Notes: generated from the letters alone by a model not told the origin. Shown: positions 45,643 to 56,963, numbered from the stretch's first letter. The stretch is 64,000 bases of DNA from Acuticoccus yangtzensis (GCF_001927245.1 NZ_MJUX01000004.1:62001-126000); one strand, 5' to 3'. Numbers and translations are program-made.

Positions 45643-47115
45643 TCAGCTGAACAGGCGGCGCGGGCCGCAGCGGGCGCGCGGCTCGTAGGCCGATACGGTT
45701 TCGAGCGTCCGGCGCGGTTCGGACAACGGGTTCTTCGCGGGGACGGGCTGCGGCGCATACACGGTCTGCGCCGCATAGGCCGGCGGCGCCGATTGGTAGG
45801 TCCGCTGCGAGGGAACGTAGGCGGTCTGGCCGGTGTAGCCGTTGGGCGCGGCGCCGAAGATCTGGCGCGGCGCGGCGTAGGCGGGCTCGGCTCCCGCGGA
45901 GCGCGCCGCTCCGGCCATCGCTCGGGTGGCGCGTTCGGCGGCCTCGCGGCGTTCGGCGATGCGCGCTTCGATCATTTCCACCGTCAGGCGGCGCGGCGGC
46001 TCGACCGGACGGCGGTCTGACACGGGTCGCCGGGGGCGGGACGGCCGCCCGTCGCGCGGCGGCTGCTGCCCGCCTGCGGAGCGCACAGGGGCAAGCGGTG
46101 CGGCCAGAGCCTCCTCGATCATCCCGTAGCGCGGGGCGTCGTCGGCGGGCGGGGTGTGGAAGCGGGTTTCCAGGGTGCTGACGCGGCGCACAACTTCGAG
46201 CAACGCCTGCTCCAGCCGCGCGACGTCGGCCTTGTTGGCGAGCGAGGCGACCTCGGTGGCGAGGCTGGAGAGCGAACGGGCGAGGCTTTCGTCCGCGACG
46301 GTATCGACCGGCGACAGGGAGGGAGATGGCGCACCGCCCCTCGGCGCGAGGTGGGCCGGGATCCCGTTCGGAGCGGATGCGACAGGGGCCGATGCGGTGT
46401 GAGGCGTGACGATCGTACCGGCATGGTGGGTGTGAGCGCGCACATCGTCCAGCCATGTGGCGCGTGCGGGCGCGGTGACCGGGGAGCGATCGTCCGTCCT
46501 GGCGGGCGCGCCTTGTCCCAGAGCGCCGTGTCCCGAAGCGCCGTGTGCAGAGGCGCCGTGTGCAGGGGCGCCGTGTGCCGGTGCGGCGCCGCGGCCGCCC
46601 CGCATCTGCTCGATGGTGCGCGCAAGGGTCCGGAAGTCGGCCAATGTTGTCTCCGCATGGGGGGACGGTGAGTGATGGTCCGCCTCGTGCCCGCCGCGTC
46701 CGGAGGGGTAGGACGCGCGCGTGTCCGGCACGGATTGCAGGTCCGGGAAGGGCTTGCGGTGTCCTTTGGGGAGCTGCATCTTGGAGCCGGCGGTGTGGCT
46801 CGCCCCGTTCGGGTTGGCGGCGCTGCGGTGGTTGGAGCCGTGCCGGCCGGTGCTGTCGGGCGCCGTATCGGGGTGCGTGCGGCGCTCGCCCTGGCGGGCC
46901 CGGTAGGTAGCGGCGGACTGCTCCAACGACGGGCGGACCGTGCGGCCGTTGCGCTCCGCCGGCAGATCCACCTCGGGCTCGTGCAGCGAGGCGACGGCCC
47001 GCTCATAGTCCGACGAATGGGTCTCATGGTCGGCCCAGCGTGGCTCGTCCCACGCGTCGGCCTCACCCAGCGCGCCGGCAATCAGCGGATTGGGCTGCAT
47101 CTTTGTCTTCAGCAT
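45643..47115 (-). CDS. Low-complexity hypothetical protein with HGA repeats
   Basis: 490-residue protein, unrecognised and mostly disordered: rich in Ala, Pro, Arg, Ser and His, with no membrane span. Residues about 170-200 hold five-residue near-repeats of the form HGAPA, HGASA and HGALG. Residues 260-300 (SLARSLSSLATEVASLANKADVARLEQALL region) form a likely coiled coil, and another helix rich in Arg and Glu lies near 385 (MIEARIAERREAAERATR). The start at 47115 has GAGGAGGG upstream. The layout suggests a scaffold or regulatory protein. It is divergent from rnhB. Confidence 0.65.
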   Translation of the reverse strand: MLKTKMQPNPLIAGALGEADAWDEPRWADHETHSSDYERAVASLHEPEVDLPAERNGRTVRPSLEQSAATYRARQGERRTHPDTAPDSTGRHGSNHRSAANPNGASHTAGSKMQLPKGHRKPFPDLQSVPDTRASYPSGRGGHEADHHSPSPHAETTLADFRTLARTIEQMRGGRGAAPAHGAPAHGASAHGASGHGALGQGAPARTDDRSPVTAPARATWLDDVRAHTHHAGTIVTPHTASAPVASAPNGIPAHLAPRGGAPSPSLSPVDTVADESLARSLSSLATEVASLANKADVARLEQALLEVVRRVSTLETRFHTPPADDAPRYGMIEEALAAPLAPVRSAGGQQPPRDGRPSRPRRPVSDRRPVEPPRRLTVEMIEARIAERREAAERATRAMAGAARSAGAEPAYAAPRQIFGAAPNGYTGQTAYVPSQRTYQSAPPAYAAQTVYAPQPVPAKNPLSEPRRTLETVSAYEPRARCGPRRLFS

Positions 47116-47445
47116 AACACCCTCCTCGACCTTCGGCCTCATGCCGAATCGGCCCCACCAAATTGCCGCCGAAGGATTGGACCTTGCCGCAGGGGGATGT
47201 GCAAAGCCTTTCGGGCGGTTTGCACAGAACCCCGGACGTGTCGCGATCAAACGGTGGAAAACGGCCGCTTTGCCGGGGCTTTTCCGGCGGGGACCACCTT
47301 TGAACGACCCCGCTCGCCCTGTAGCTTTTGATCCGTCTTCCTCGCCGGTGTGGCCCCTTATCAAGGCCACAACAGGCTGGTCTGTGGCTTGTCGTTCGCC
47401 TTTGGGGCAAGCTCTTGGTTCTTGTGATGCCATCCCGGAGCAAAA
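47116..47445. other. 330-base divergent intergenic region with two inverted repeats
   Basis: No gene recognised. An 8-bp perfect inverted repeat TGTGCAAA / TTTGCACA spans 47198-47226, and a 7-bp one TGTGGCC / GGCCACA spans 47349-47371. The region must hold the promoters of rnhB and of the low-complexity gene. Whether the repeats are operators or RNA hairpins cannot be told. Confidence 0.5.
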
Positions 47446-48273
47446 ATGGCGCTGTCCCCGGCCCGAATGAGATCGCTATCGCAGTTTGATCAAATCGTTT
47501 GCGGTGTCGACGAGGCGGGCCGCGGCCCCTGGGCGGGTCCTGTCGTGGTGGCCGCGGTGGTGCTCCCGCGGACCTTGCGGATCGAGGGTCTGGCGGACTC
47601 CAAAGTGCTCTCCCACAAGGTGCGGTGCGAGCTGTTCGAGCACATCGTCGCCGAGGCGGCGGTGTCCACCGTCGTCGTCGCGGCGCGGCGGGTGGACGAG
47701 ATGAACATCCGTGCGGCGACGCTGTGGGGCATGCGCCGCGCGGTGGCGACGCTGCCGGTGCGCCCCAGCGTGGCCTTGATCGACGGGCGGGACGTTCCGG
47801 ACGGGCTGTGCGTCAAGGGCCGTGCGCTGGTGGGCGGCGACGGACGGTCGACCGCGATCGCCGCCGCGTCGATCGTCGCCAAGGTGACGCGCGACCGGCT
47901 GATGACGCAGCTTGCCCGTGCCTTTCCGCATTACGGGTTCGAGCGTCACAAGGGCTACGGCACGCCCGAGCATCGCGCCGCCCTGGCGTTGCACGGCCCG
48001 TGCGTGCATCACCGGCGCAGCTTCGCGCCGATCCGCGCGTGCCTCGGTTCCGCGGGCGACGTGCGGACGGCGCCGGCGCCCTGTGACACCGCGCCGGCCG
48101 AGGCCGCCTTCGCCGAGACTGGCATCGAATACGCCGATGCTGCCTTTGAAGACGCGACGCTCGGCGAGATCGAACCGGTCGCCGCCGTGCGCGAGCCGCG
48201 AGCGCGACGGGTGCCGCCGCAGCGCCCGGCAAAGCGCCTCGCCCCGGCGACGGCGGCGCGCCGCACCGGCTGA
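47446..48273 (+). CDS. rnhB: Ribonuclease HII
   Basis: Cleaves the RNA strand of RNA-DNA hybrids and excises misincorporated ribonucleotides. The catalytic acidic residues are D22 and E23 in CGVDEAGRGPWAGPV and D113 in LIDGRDVP, with another Asp in VGGDGRSTAIAAASIVAK. PHYGFERHKGYGTPEHRAAL is the standard C-terminal part of the domain. At 275 residues it is about 60 longer than a typical RNase HII: the extra tail is Ala- and Arg-rich and disordered. Met1 has a weak GGAG upstream; Met8 is an alternative start. Confidence 0.95.
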   Translation: MALSPARMRSLSQFDQIVCGVDEAGRGPWAGPVVVAAVVLPRTLRIEGLADSKVLSHKVRCELFEHIVAEAAVSTVVVAARRVDEMNIRAATLWGMRRAVATLPVRPSVALIDGRDVPDGLCVKGRALVGGDGRSTAIAAASIVAKVTRDRLMTQLARAFPHYGFERHKGYGTPEHRAALALHGPCVHHRRSFAPIRACLGSAGDVRTAPAPCDTAPAEAAFAETGIEYADAAFEDATLGEIEPVAAVREPRARRVPPQRPAKRLAPATAARRTG

Positions 48274-48371
48274 CGGGAGGCCCCTCGCACCCGGCCGTGC
48301 CCGAGCGCGATCGCCGTGCGTTTGGGACGAAAACCGCTGGCGGTCGCGCCCCGGCGTATTAGAGTGGCGGC

Positions 48372-50678
48372 ATGACCCGGACTTTCACGCACAGCTCCCA
48401 CTGGGGCGCCTTCTCCGCCACGCCGGACGAGGCGGGCCGCCTTGCGATCACCCCGCACGCGGCCGACCCCGACCCCTCGCCCATCCTGCAGAACTTTACC
48501 GACACGCTGGCCCATTCGGCCCGTGTCGCCCGCCCCATGGTGAGGCGCGGCTGGCTGACCGACGGCCCCGGCCCCACGACCTCGCGCGGGCGGGATGAAT
48601 TCGTCGCCGTGCCGTGGGACGAGGTGCTGGACCGTCTCGCCGCCGAGCTGACCCGCGTGCGCGACGATTTCGGCCCCGAGGCGGTGTTCGGCGGGTCCTA
48701 CGGCTGGTCGAGCGCCGGACGGTTCCACCACGCCCAGAGCCAGGTGCACCGCTTCCTCAACACAGCGCTCGGCGGCTATGTGCGCTCGGTCGGCACCTAC
48801 TCGTCGGCGGCGGCCTACGCGATCTTCCCGCACATCGTCGGCCGGCTGACCGACGTATCGCGCCACAACGTCACCTGGGAGCAGGTGGCGAACGACACCG
48901 AGCTGGTGCTGGCCTTCGGCGGCATGGCGCTGAAGAATTCCACCATCGCCCAGGGCGGCATCAGCGCGCACGTCGAGCGCGGGTCGATGGCCAAGGCGCG
49001 CGCCCGCGGTGCCCGGTTCGTCAACATCGCGCCGCTGAAGTCGGACATGCCGGAGGAAGCGGGCGCGGATTGGCTGGCGATCCAGCCCGGCACCGACACG
49101 GCGCTGATGCTGGCGATGATGCACGTCCTCTACACCGAGGGCCTCGCCGATACCGGGTTCCTCGCCACCCACACCGTCGGCTTCGACCGTTTCGCCCGCT
49201 ACCTGACCGGCGAGGCGGACGGCGTTGCGAAGACGCCCGAATGGGCCGCGCCGATCACCGGGATCCCCGCCGCCACCATCGCGGATCTCGCCCGCGCCGC
49301 CGCGAAGGCGCGCACCCTGGTCGCCACCGCCCACGCGCTGCAGCGGTCCGAGCACGGCGAGCAACCGCTGTGGGCAGGGCTCACCCTGGCGGCGATGCTG
49401 GGCGACATCGGCCTTCCCGGCGGCGGCTTCCACTATTCGCTGGGCGCCATGGGCCACACCGGGCGCCCGCCCGTCGCCGTGCCGCTGCCGACCCTGCCGC
49501 AGGGCGAGAACGGGGTGTCCACCTACATCCCCGTCGCCCGCGTGACGGACATGCTTGAGAAGCCGGGCACCGCCTACGACTATAACGGCAAGCGCCTCAC
49601 CTATCCGGACATCAAGCTGATGTACTGGGCGGGCGGCAACCCGTTCCACCATCACCAGGACCTCGACCGGCTGGCCAAGGCGCTCGGCAAGCTCGACACC
49701 TTCGTGGTGCACGACTACGCCTTCACCTCCGCCGCCCGCCACGCCGACATCGTCCTTCCCGCGACGATGACGCTGGAGCGCGAGGACCTCGGCGCAGGCA
49801 ACACCGACCGGCTCCTTCACGTGATGCGCAAGGTTGCCGAACCTCATGGCGAGGCGCGGGACGACTACGCGATCTTCGCCGGCCTGGCCGAGCGCATGGG
49901 CCGCGGCGAGGCCTTCACCGAGGGGCGCGACGCCGAGGAATGGATCGCCCACCTCTACGAGAGGACCCGCGCCGCGCTGACGGCCAAGGGCCTCCCGGCG
50001 CCGACGCTGGCCGAGCTGCGCGATGCGGGCGAGCTCGAGCTGCCGCTGATGCCGGACGATGGGGCCGCCCTCGCCCGCTTCCGCGCGGACCCGGAGGGCG
50101 CGCCTCTCGCCACACCGTCCGGCAAGATCGAGATCTTTTCCGCCACGATCGACGCGATGGGATATGACGACTGCCCCGGCCACCCGGTTTGGCTGGACCG
50201 CTCCGAGGTGCCGCGGGCGGATGCGCCGCTATGGCTGATCGCCAACCAGCCCGCGACGCGCCTGCATAGCCAGCTCGACTATGGCGCCACCTCCCGCGCC
50301 GCCAAGCGGGACGGGCGCGAGGTCGCCCGGCTGAACCCGGCCGACGCTGCGGCGCGCGGCATCGGCGAGGGCGACGTGGTGGTGGTGACGAGCCCGCGCG
50401 GCCAGTGCCTCGCCACGGCGGCGTTGACGACGGACGTGCTGGAAGGCTGCGTGAACCTGTCGACCGGGGCATGGTACGATCCGGTGGAGATCGGCGGCGC
50501 TCGGGTGTGCGTCCACGGCAACCCGAACGCGGTGACGTTGGACCGCGGCACGTCGAAGCTCGGCCAGGGCTGCACGGGCCAATTGTCCTGCGTGGAGGTC
50601 GCCCGCTGGACCGGCCAGGTGCCGGGTGTGACGGTCCACAGCGCCCCCGAGCCGGTCACCCTCGAGGCGGCGGAATAG
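48372..50678 (+). CDS. Molybdopterin-dependent oxidoreductase, BisC/TorZ type
   Basis: 768-residue molybdenum bis-MGD enzyme of the DMSO reductase family. It has no N-terminal Fe-S cysteines and no Tat signal, so it should be cytoplasmic like biotin sulfoxide reductase. The molybdenum-ligand Ser region is FGGSYGWSSAGRFHHAQ (residues 107-122), with SVGTYSSAAAYAIFPHIVG next. MYWAGGNPFHHHQDLDRL lies near residue 425, and the C-terminal cofactor domain contains NQPATRLHSQLDYG. S- or N-oxide reduction (biotin sulfoxide, methionine sulfoxide, TMAO) is the likely chemistry; the substrate is not resolved. It stands alone. Confidence 0.88.
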   Translation: MTRTFTHSSHWGAFSATPDEAGRLAITPHAADPDPSPILQNFTDTLAHSARVARPMVRRGWLTDGPGPTTSRGRDEFVAVPWDEVLDRLAAELTRVRDDFGPEAVFGGSYGWSSAGRFHHAQSQVHRFLNTALGGYVRSVGTYSSAAAYAIFPHIVGRLTDVSRHNVTWEQVANDTELVLAFGGMALKNSTIAQGGISAHVERGSMAKARARGARFVNIAPLKSDMPEEAGADWLAIQPGTDTALMLAMMHVLYTEGLADTGFLATHTVGFDRFARYLTGEADGVAKTPEWAAPITGIPAATIADLARAAAKARTLVATAHALQRSEHGEQPLWAGLTLAAMLGDIGLPGGGFHYSLGAMGHTGRPPVAVPLPTLPQGENGVSTYIPVARVTDMLEKPGTAYDYNGKRLTYPDIKLMYWAGGNPFHHHQDLDRLAKALGKLDTFVVHDYAFTSAARHADIVLPATMTLEREDLGAGNTDRLLHVMRKVAEPHGEARDDYAIFAGLAERMGRGEAFTEGRDAEEWIAHLYERTRAALTAKGLPAPTLAELRDAGELELPLMPDDGAALARFRADPEGAPLATPSGKIEIFSATIDAMGYDDCPGHPVWLDRSEVPRADAPLWLIANQPATRLHSQLDYGATSRAAKRDGREVARLNPADAAARGIGEGDVVVVTSPRGQCLATAALTTDVLEGCVNLSTGAWYDPVEIGGARVCVHGNPNAVTLDRGTSKLGQGCTGQLSCVEVARWTGQVPGVTVHSAPEPVTLEAAE

Positions 50679-50832
50679 ACCCGCCGGGCCGCGCCGCCTT
50701 CCAGCGGCACGGCCCGGTGCGGGCATTGACGCGGCGCGCGAAGGCGGATGAGCACGCGCGCGAAGGTGTTGAGCGAAGCGCGCGAAGGCCGGTGGGCGGT
50801 GCGCGCGAGGCTGAAAGGCGAGGCCGCGACGA

Positions 50833-51453
50833 TCAGAGGGCGAGCCCGCCTTTGGTTTTGAGGAAGGCGATGACGTCGTCGACACCGTCGCCGCCGCGCA
50901 GGTTGGTCATCAGAAAGGGCCGGTCGCCGCGCACCTTCAGCGTGTCGGACCGCATCACGTCAAGCGATGCGCCGACGAAGGGGGCGAGGTCGGTCTTGTT
51001 GATGATGAGGAGATCGGAGCGGGTGATGCCGGGGCCGCCCTTGCGCGGGATCTTCTCGCCGCCGGCGACGTCGATCACGTAGATCGTCAGGTCGGCCAGC
51101 TCGGGCGAGAAGGTGGCGGCGAGATTGTCGCCGCCCGACTCCACCAGCACCAGGTCCACCTTCGGGAAGCGCTGGCGCATCTCCTTGATGGCGGCGAGGT
51201 TGATGGACGCATCCTCACGGATCGCGGTGTGCGGGCAACCGCCGGTCTCCACGCCCATGATGCGCTCCTCGTCCAGCGCCTCGGCACGGGAGAGGATGAG
51301 CGCGTCTTCCTTGGTGTAGATGTCGTTGGTGATGGCGACGATGTCGATCTTGTCGCGCAGCGCCTTGCAAAGGCGTTCCATCAGCATCGTCTTGCCGGAG
51401 CCGACAGGCCCACCGATTCCGACCCGCAGAGGCCCGTGCGCCGTCGCCGACAT
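50833..51453 (-). CDS. ureG: Urease accessory GTPase UreG
   Basis: SIMIBI GTPase that powers nickel delivery to urease with UreE, UreF and UreD/H. The 206-residue protein has the P-loop [13 protein letters not shown] near residue 12, the metal-binding CPH in [15 protein letters not shown] near 70, [17 protein letters not shown] near 103 and the guanine-recognition [10 protein letters not shown] near 150. All key residues are intact. It lies 112 bases downstream of ureF on the same strand. Confidence 0.97.
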   Translation of the reverse strand: MSATAHGPLRVGIGGPVGSGKTMLMERLCKALRDKIDIVAITNDIYTKEDALILSRAEALDEERIMGVETGGCPHTAIREDASINLAAIKEMRQRFPKVDLVLVESGGDNLAATFSPELADLTIYVIDVAGGEKIPRKGGPGITRSDLLIINKTDLAPFVGASLDVMRSDTLKVRGDRPFLMTNLRGGDGVDDVIAFLKTKGGLAL

Positions 51454-51565
51454 AGTTCATCCTTCCATTCGCTGCTTAAGCTGTGGCACCGGCGCGGCGG
51501 GCGGGCAAGGGCCTGCCGCGAACTGCCCCCGGCGGGCGCAGGATGGCGCCGACTATGGCGCCCCG

Positions 51566-52687
51566 TCAGGAGCGGAACAGCCGCACGTGCTGCGTTTCGT
51601 GGGCCATGGCGCAGATGTCGAGGCCGATGGCGGTGGAGCGGATATCGGCCAACGCGGCGGCCTCGGCCCGGCGGGCGACCTCGGCGGCGACGGGCAGCAG
51701 CGCGGCGGTGATGCGCTGACCGTCCGTCTGGCCGAGCGGGACGAGGCGCACTGCGGCGGAGACAAGGTTGGCGGCGAAGGCGTGCAGCGCTGCGGTGAGG
51801 AGCGGGCGCAGCGGCACACCGTGCAGCCCTCCTGCCGCGCCGATGGCCACCGGCAGCGGACAATCGGCGTCGGACAGGCGCATGGTCCGCGGCCGCGCGG
51901 TGTCCGCCGCCGCGCCGGACAGCGGCCCATCCCCTCCCGCGGTGCCTCCCCCGCCTCCGCCCCGCGCGGCCGCCCCCAGGCTTTCGCCCGGCGCAGAAGA
52001 CCATGCGCCCCCGCCTCTTAAGGCCGACCACGCACGTTCGCCTGGCGTAGCCGACCCTACGGCTTCGCCTCGCGCAGCCCACGACGCGCCAACATCTGGC
52101 GCAGCCGACACCGCACCTCCGTCCGGCTGAGCCGACCCCACGCCTTCGTGGCGTGTAGCCGACCACACGCTTTCGCCTCGCGCTGCGAACCACACGCTTT
52201 CGTCCAGCGCAGCCGAACCAACACCTGCGTCGCGTGTAGCAGACGACACGCTTTCATCCTGCGCGGCCGACCACACGCGTTCGTCTCGTGCGGCCGACCA
52301 CACGGTATCCACCAGTTCCGCGAACGCGTTGCCCTGGCGCAGGGTCTCCTCGCGGCGCTCCCGCGAGGGGCTGAGCGCAAGCGCGAGTGTGGACAGGCTG
52401 TCGATGCCGGCGGCGTCACCGGCACGAGCCGCGCGCCAGGCGTGGGCGGCGATGATGGCATCGCTCTGGCCGGACCCGTCAAAGAGCGCGGTTGTGATGG
52501 CGCTCTGAGTGGCCGCCGCGTTGTCGAGGCCGCCCTTCTCGAACAGCGTTTCAAGGCCGTGCGAGTAGGAGAAGGCGCCGATCGGAAAAGCCGGCGAAAA
52601 CCATGTGAGGAGCAGTGCCAGGTGATGCTCCGGGTCGCCCGCCCCCGCCATGTGGCGCTGCGGATCGGCCCCCGCCGCCTCAGCCAT
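51566..52687 (-). CDS. ureF: Urease accessory protein UreF with a large in-frame repeat insertion
   Basis: Couples UreG to the apo-urease complex during nickel insertion. The N-terminal half has the family motif FPIGAFSYSHGLETLF near residues 35-50. The C-terminal half ends in the conserved AMAHETQHVRLFRS. Between them residues 131-247 are 13 tandem nine-residue repeats close to SAARGESVW, encoded by a 27-bp DNA repeat. Without it the protein would be 256 residues, near family size; with it, 373. The frame is intact. The start at 52687 overlaps ureE by 8 bases; Met13 is an alternative. Confidence 0.9.
   Translation of the reverse strand: MAEAAGADPQRHMAGAGDPEHHLALLLTWFSPAFPIGAFSYSHGLETLFEKGGLDNAAATQSAITTALFDGSGQSDAIIAAHAWRAARAGDAAGIDSLSTLALALSPSRERREETLRQGNAFAELVDTVWSAARDERVWSAAQDESVSSATRDAGVGSAALDESVWFAARGESVWSATRHEGVGSAQPDGGAVSAAPDVGASWAARGEAVGSATPGERAWSALRGGGAWSSAPGESLGAAARGGGGGGTAGGDGPLSGAAADTARPRTMRLSDADCPLPVAIGAAGGLHGVPLRPLLTAALHAFAANLVSAAVRLVPLGQTDGQRITAALLPVAAEVARRAEAAALADIRSTAIGLDICAMAHETQHVRLFRS
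51947..52297 (-). repeat. 13-copy 27-bp tandem repeat inside ureF
   Basis: Exact 27-base periodicity for 351 bases. Copies at the 5' end of the gene encode SAARDERVW, SAAQDESVS, SATRDAGVG and SAALDESVW. Copies toward the 3' end decay to SALRGGGAW, SSAPGESLG and AAARGGGGG. Every unit is a multiple of 3, so copy-number changes would keep the frame. Confidence 0.92.
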
Positions 52688-53318
52688 GGTGGTGGCCATG
52701 GCCGTGGTGGGCATGGTTGCCCTCGTCATGGCTGTGCGCTTGGCCGCCGCCGTGTTCATGGTCGTGATTGTGGCCGTGCGCGTGGGCGTCGCCGTCATGC
52801 GTGTGATCGTGGTGGCCGTGATCGTCATGGCCGTGATCATGGTGCCCGTGATCATGGTGATCATGACCGTGGTGGCCGTGGCCGCCGCCGTCGTGATAGG
52901 CGCCATATTCGGGATCGAAGGGCCCGCTGAGAGAGGTCACCGTGCCGCCCAGCCGCTCCACCATGGCTTCCAGAACGTGGTCGCGGCGGATGCGCAGCCG
53001 CCCCGCCAGGATCGCCGTCGGCGTGTGGCGGTTGCCGAGGTGCCAGGCGAGACGCGTCACCAGCAGCGGGTCCGGCGCGGTGATATCGGCGACCGCCTCG
53101 TCCAGTGCGAGGATCTGGAGCGTGCGCCCGTCCTCCATGGCGATCAGGGTGCCGGCGGCGAGCCGCGTCGCCTCGGCCAGGTCGACGAGCACGTCCTCAC
53201 CTTCGCGCGTGGCGACCACGATGCGGCGGCGGTGGCGGTCGTCGAAGGTGAGCTCGGCGGTGAGGTCGGCCGGACCGGCGGCGTCAGGCAGGATCGTGTG
53301 GGCGCGGATCATGGTCAT
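52680..53318 (-). CDS. ureE: Urease accessory protein UreE with long histidine-rich tail
   Basis: Nickel chaperone for urease. The N-terminal domain (residues 1-75) and the C-terminal metal-binding domain with LAWHLGNRHTPTAIL near residue 92 are standard. The last 70 or so residues contain about 30 His with Asp, Gly and Glu, a tail able to bind several nickel ions, as in enteric UreE. It has 212 residues. ATG at 53318 is used, with a second ATG two codons later. It overlaps ureF and is divergent from a small secreted-protein gene. Confidence 0.95.
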   Translation of the reverse strand: MTMIRAHTILPDAAGPADLTAELTFDDRHRRRIVVATREGEDVLVDLAEATRLAAGTLIAMEDGRTLQILALDEAVADITAPDPLLVTRLAWHLGNRHTPTAILAGRLRIRRDHVLEAMVERLGGTVTSLSGPFDPEYGAYHDGGGHGHHGHDHHDHGHHDHGHDDHGHHDHTHDGDAHAHGHNHDHEHGGGQAHSHDEGNHAHHGHGHHHG

Positions 53319-53444
53319 CCTCCATCGCCCGCTTGTGGGCGAGACTTTGCGCTGCGGCAATGGCTTTCCTCGTAGCAAGATCGCGCGTATCGGCGGGGCT
53401 GGCCGCCGTCGCCGGTCACGGGGCCGCCCAAGGGGGGAGTGAAC

Positions 53445-54011
53445 ATGATGCGATCCGCCGTCTTTCGCGCTCTTCGACCGCTGGCCGCCCGCATGGGGGT
53501 GACCGGCGCTCTCCTCCTGCCCGCCCTCGCCCTCGCGATCGTCCCGGGCCTCAGCCCTACCCCGGCCGCGGCGCAGGATGGCGACGTGGCCGCCGTCGCC
53601 CGGCCCGCCGGGCCGGTGCCGCTCCTCACCGCCGCCGACATGGTCGGCACCTGGCTCTGCACCGACGACGAGGCCGGCGCCCCCTGGGGCGAGATCGGCT
53701 ACCGGGCCGACGGCACCGCCTCCTTCGCGCTCGACGCCACGCTGACCATCAAGGGCGTTCCGGTCACGCTGATCGGCAGCGGCGAGCAGACCTGGTCGCT
53801 CGACGGGGCGATCCTGCGCGAGCAAATCACGTCCATCACCCTCACCAGCGTGAAGGCGGACGGCGTCCCGGTCGAGCAGGCGCTGATCGACGAGTTGCAG
53901 GCGCAGTTCTCCGCCTATGGCGAAGAGGCCTCGCCCATCACCGTCCTTGACCGCGACACCTTCATCGAGCACGGTGACGCGCACACCGTCACCTGCCGGC
54001 GCCAGACGTGA
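53445..54011 (+). CDS. Predicted secreted protein between ureC and ureE on the opposite strand
   Basis: 188-residue protein with a long signal peptide (residues 1 to about 44, hydrophobic GVTGALLLPALALAIVPG, cleavage near AAAQ). A beta-rich mature domain follows, with the segment MVGTWLCTDDEAGAPWGEIGY and a second Cys near the end, possibly a disulfide pair. It is not recognised; a lipocalin-like small beta-barrel is possible. The start has a purine-rich AAGGGGGGAG upstream. It interrupts the urease genes, ending 8 bases from the convergent ureC stop. Confidence 0.75.
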   Translation: MMRSAVFRALRPLAARMGVTGALLLPALALAIVPGLSPTPAAAQDGDVAAVARPAGPVPLLTAADMVGTWLCTDDEAGAPWGEIGYRADGTASFALDATLTIKGVPVTLIGSGEQTWSLDGAILREQITSITLTSVKADGVPVEQALIDELQAQFSAYGEEASPITVLDRDTFIEHGDAHTVTCRRQT

Positions 54012-54018
54012 AAAACGC

Positions 54019-55716
<1,698 letters not shown>

Positions 55717-55887
55717 CGCGGGCTCCAACGGACGTCGGAGCGAGAATGTCTTGTCTGGCAGGCAAGTGCAACGGATGCGGTAGGGCCGAGCATCGCAACT
55801 CTCGGCCGTGAGCGGCGGCTCCCATGGGCCGAGTTCGGGTCGCGGCCCGGTCGGGACGGCGCCGTCCGACCGGGGCGAGACCTGAAC

Positions 55888-56826
55888 CTAGAACTGGATC
55901 ACGCCCTTCAGCCAGAAGAAATCGCCCTGGACGCGGTTCTTGACGGCAAGTTCGGGCAGCCACTTCGCCTCGATCATGGCCGAAACCTTCTCGGTCGCGA
56001 GGAGGTAGGTGGCGACCGGGCCGATGCCGAGCGAATGGCCGCGGAAGGCGCCGAGGCGTGCGCCAGCGCCCTCGTCGTCGGTCACCTGCTGGAGGTAGAA
56101 GGCCTCGGCGCCGATCCCCACGTAGCCCGGACCGAGCGGCAGAAGCTGCTGGACGCTCCCCTCCATGTGAAGAAGCGAACCGCTTTGATAGTTCGTCGCC
56201 GTGTTCTCGGTGTTCATCGTCAGGCCGACGAAGCCGGATGCGTTGAACCCGTTCGTCGGGTTGCTGTAGGAGACGGCCACCGTGGGATCGACGGTGAGGT
56301 AATTCTTGCCGATGTTGGCCAGGCGCCCGGGCTTGTAGGAGCCGGTCGGCAACGTCACCGGGAGCGACACGCCCACGCGCATGTTGCCCGTCTTCCAGGC
56401 CAGCATCGCCGGAATGAGGGTGATGTCACCGATCCCGGAGTCGCTGTCCGTCGCCGGGAAGTCGCCGAACGGGGTGCGCACCGTCGCGTCGACCTTCAGG
56501 TCCATGAACGGCACCACCATGCCGACGGACACGAAGGCGTTGGCGATCTTCTCGTCGAACGTATAGAAGCCGCCGATCGTCACGGCGGAGACTTCAGCGT
56601 CGAGCCCGTTGGTGAGAAGACCCCCGTCCAGCACCTGAAGTGAGCCCTCCGCATCGCCGTGATAGTGGAAGGCGTTCACGGCGGCGATGAAGCCCGGCTC
56701 CGTCGGTTGCAGGTCGATGAGGGTCGCGGAGACACCGGGGATATAGTGTCCCGATCCCGCTTCCTCGGCCGACACCGCAGTGATCGCAGCCAAACTCAAT
56801 GCAATGCCGAACAGGAATAAACGCAC
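55888..56826 (-). CDS. Outer-membrane beta-barrel-type protein (phenol_MetA_deg/SphA family)
   Basis: 312-residue protein with a signal peptide (VRLFLFGIALSLAAITAVSA) and alternating hydrophobic strands. It ends in an aromatic residue (KGVIQF), as outer-membrane barrels do. The core (DSGIGDITLIPAMLAWKTGNM, SLPVTLPTGSYKPGRLANIG) matches the family annotated as transporter / MetA-pathway of phenol degradation, thought to be a porin-like uptake protein. The substrate is unknown. A GTG at 56826 with AGGAGGT just upstream is the start. It lies 171 bases before ureC; no evidence links it to urea. Confidence 0.82.
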   Translation of the reverse strand: MRLFLFGIALSLAAITAVSAEEAGSGHYIPGVSATLIDLQPTEPGFIAAVNAFHYHGDAEGSLQVLDGGLLTNGLDAEVSAVTIGGFYTFDEKIANAFVSVGMVVPFMDLKVDATVRTPFGDFPATDSDSGIGDITLIPAMLAWKTGNMRVGVSLPVTLPTGSYKPGRLANIGKNYLTVDPTVAVSYSNPTNGFNASGFVGLTMNTENTATNYQSGSLLHMEGSVQQLLPLGPGYVGIGAEAFYLQQVTDDEGAGARLGAFRGHSLGIGPVATYLLATEKVSAMIEAKWLPELAVKNRVQGDFFWLKGVIQF

Positions 56827-56963
56827 CGCGACCTCCTTAGGAATTGCATCAAGATTAGCAAAGCCTCCGGAGTGCCGCGAGGCGCCGCGGCCGAATGCGT
56901 TCACGAATGCCGCCTGCGTGACACACAGGCAACATTGTGCAGCCTCGGTCCTGCCCGAATGTC

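Noticed and set aside
51947-52297. CRISPR-like or MITE-like repeat array
   Set aside because: There are no spacers. The 27-bp period is continuous, in frame, and lies between two conserved halves of UreF.
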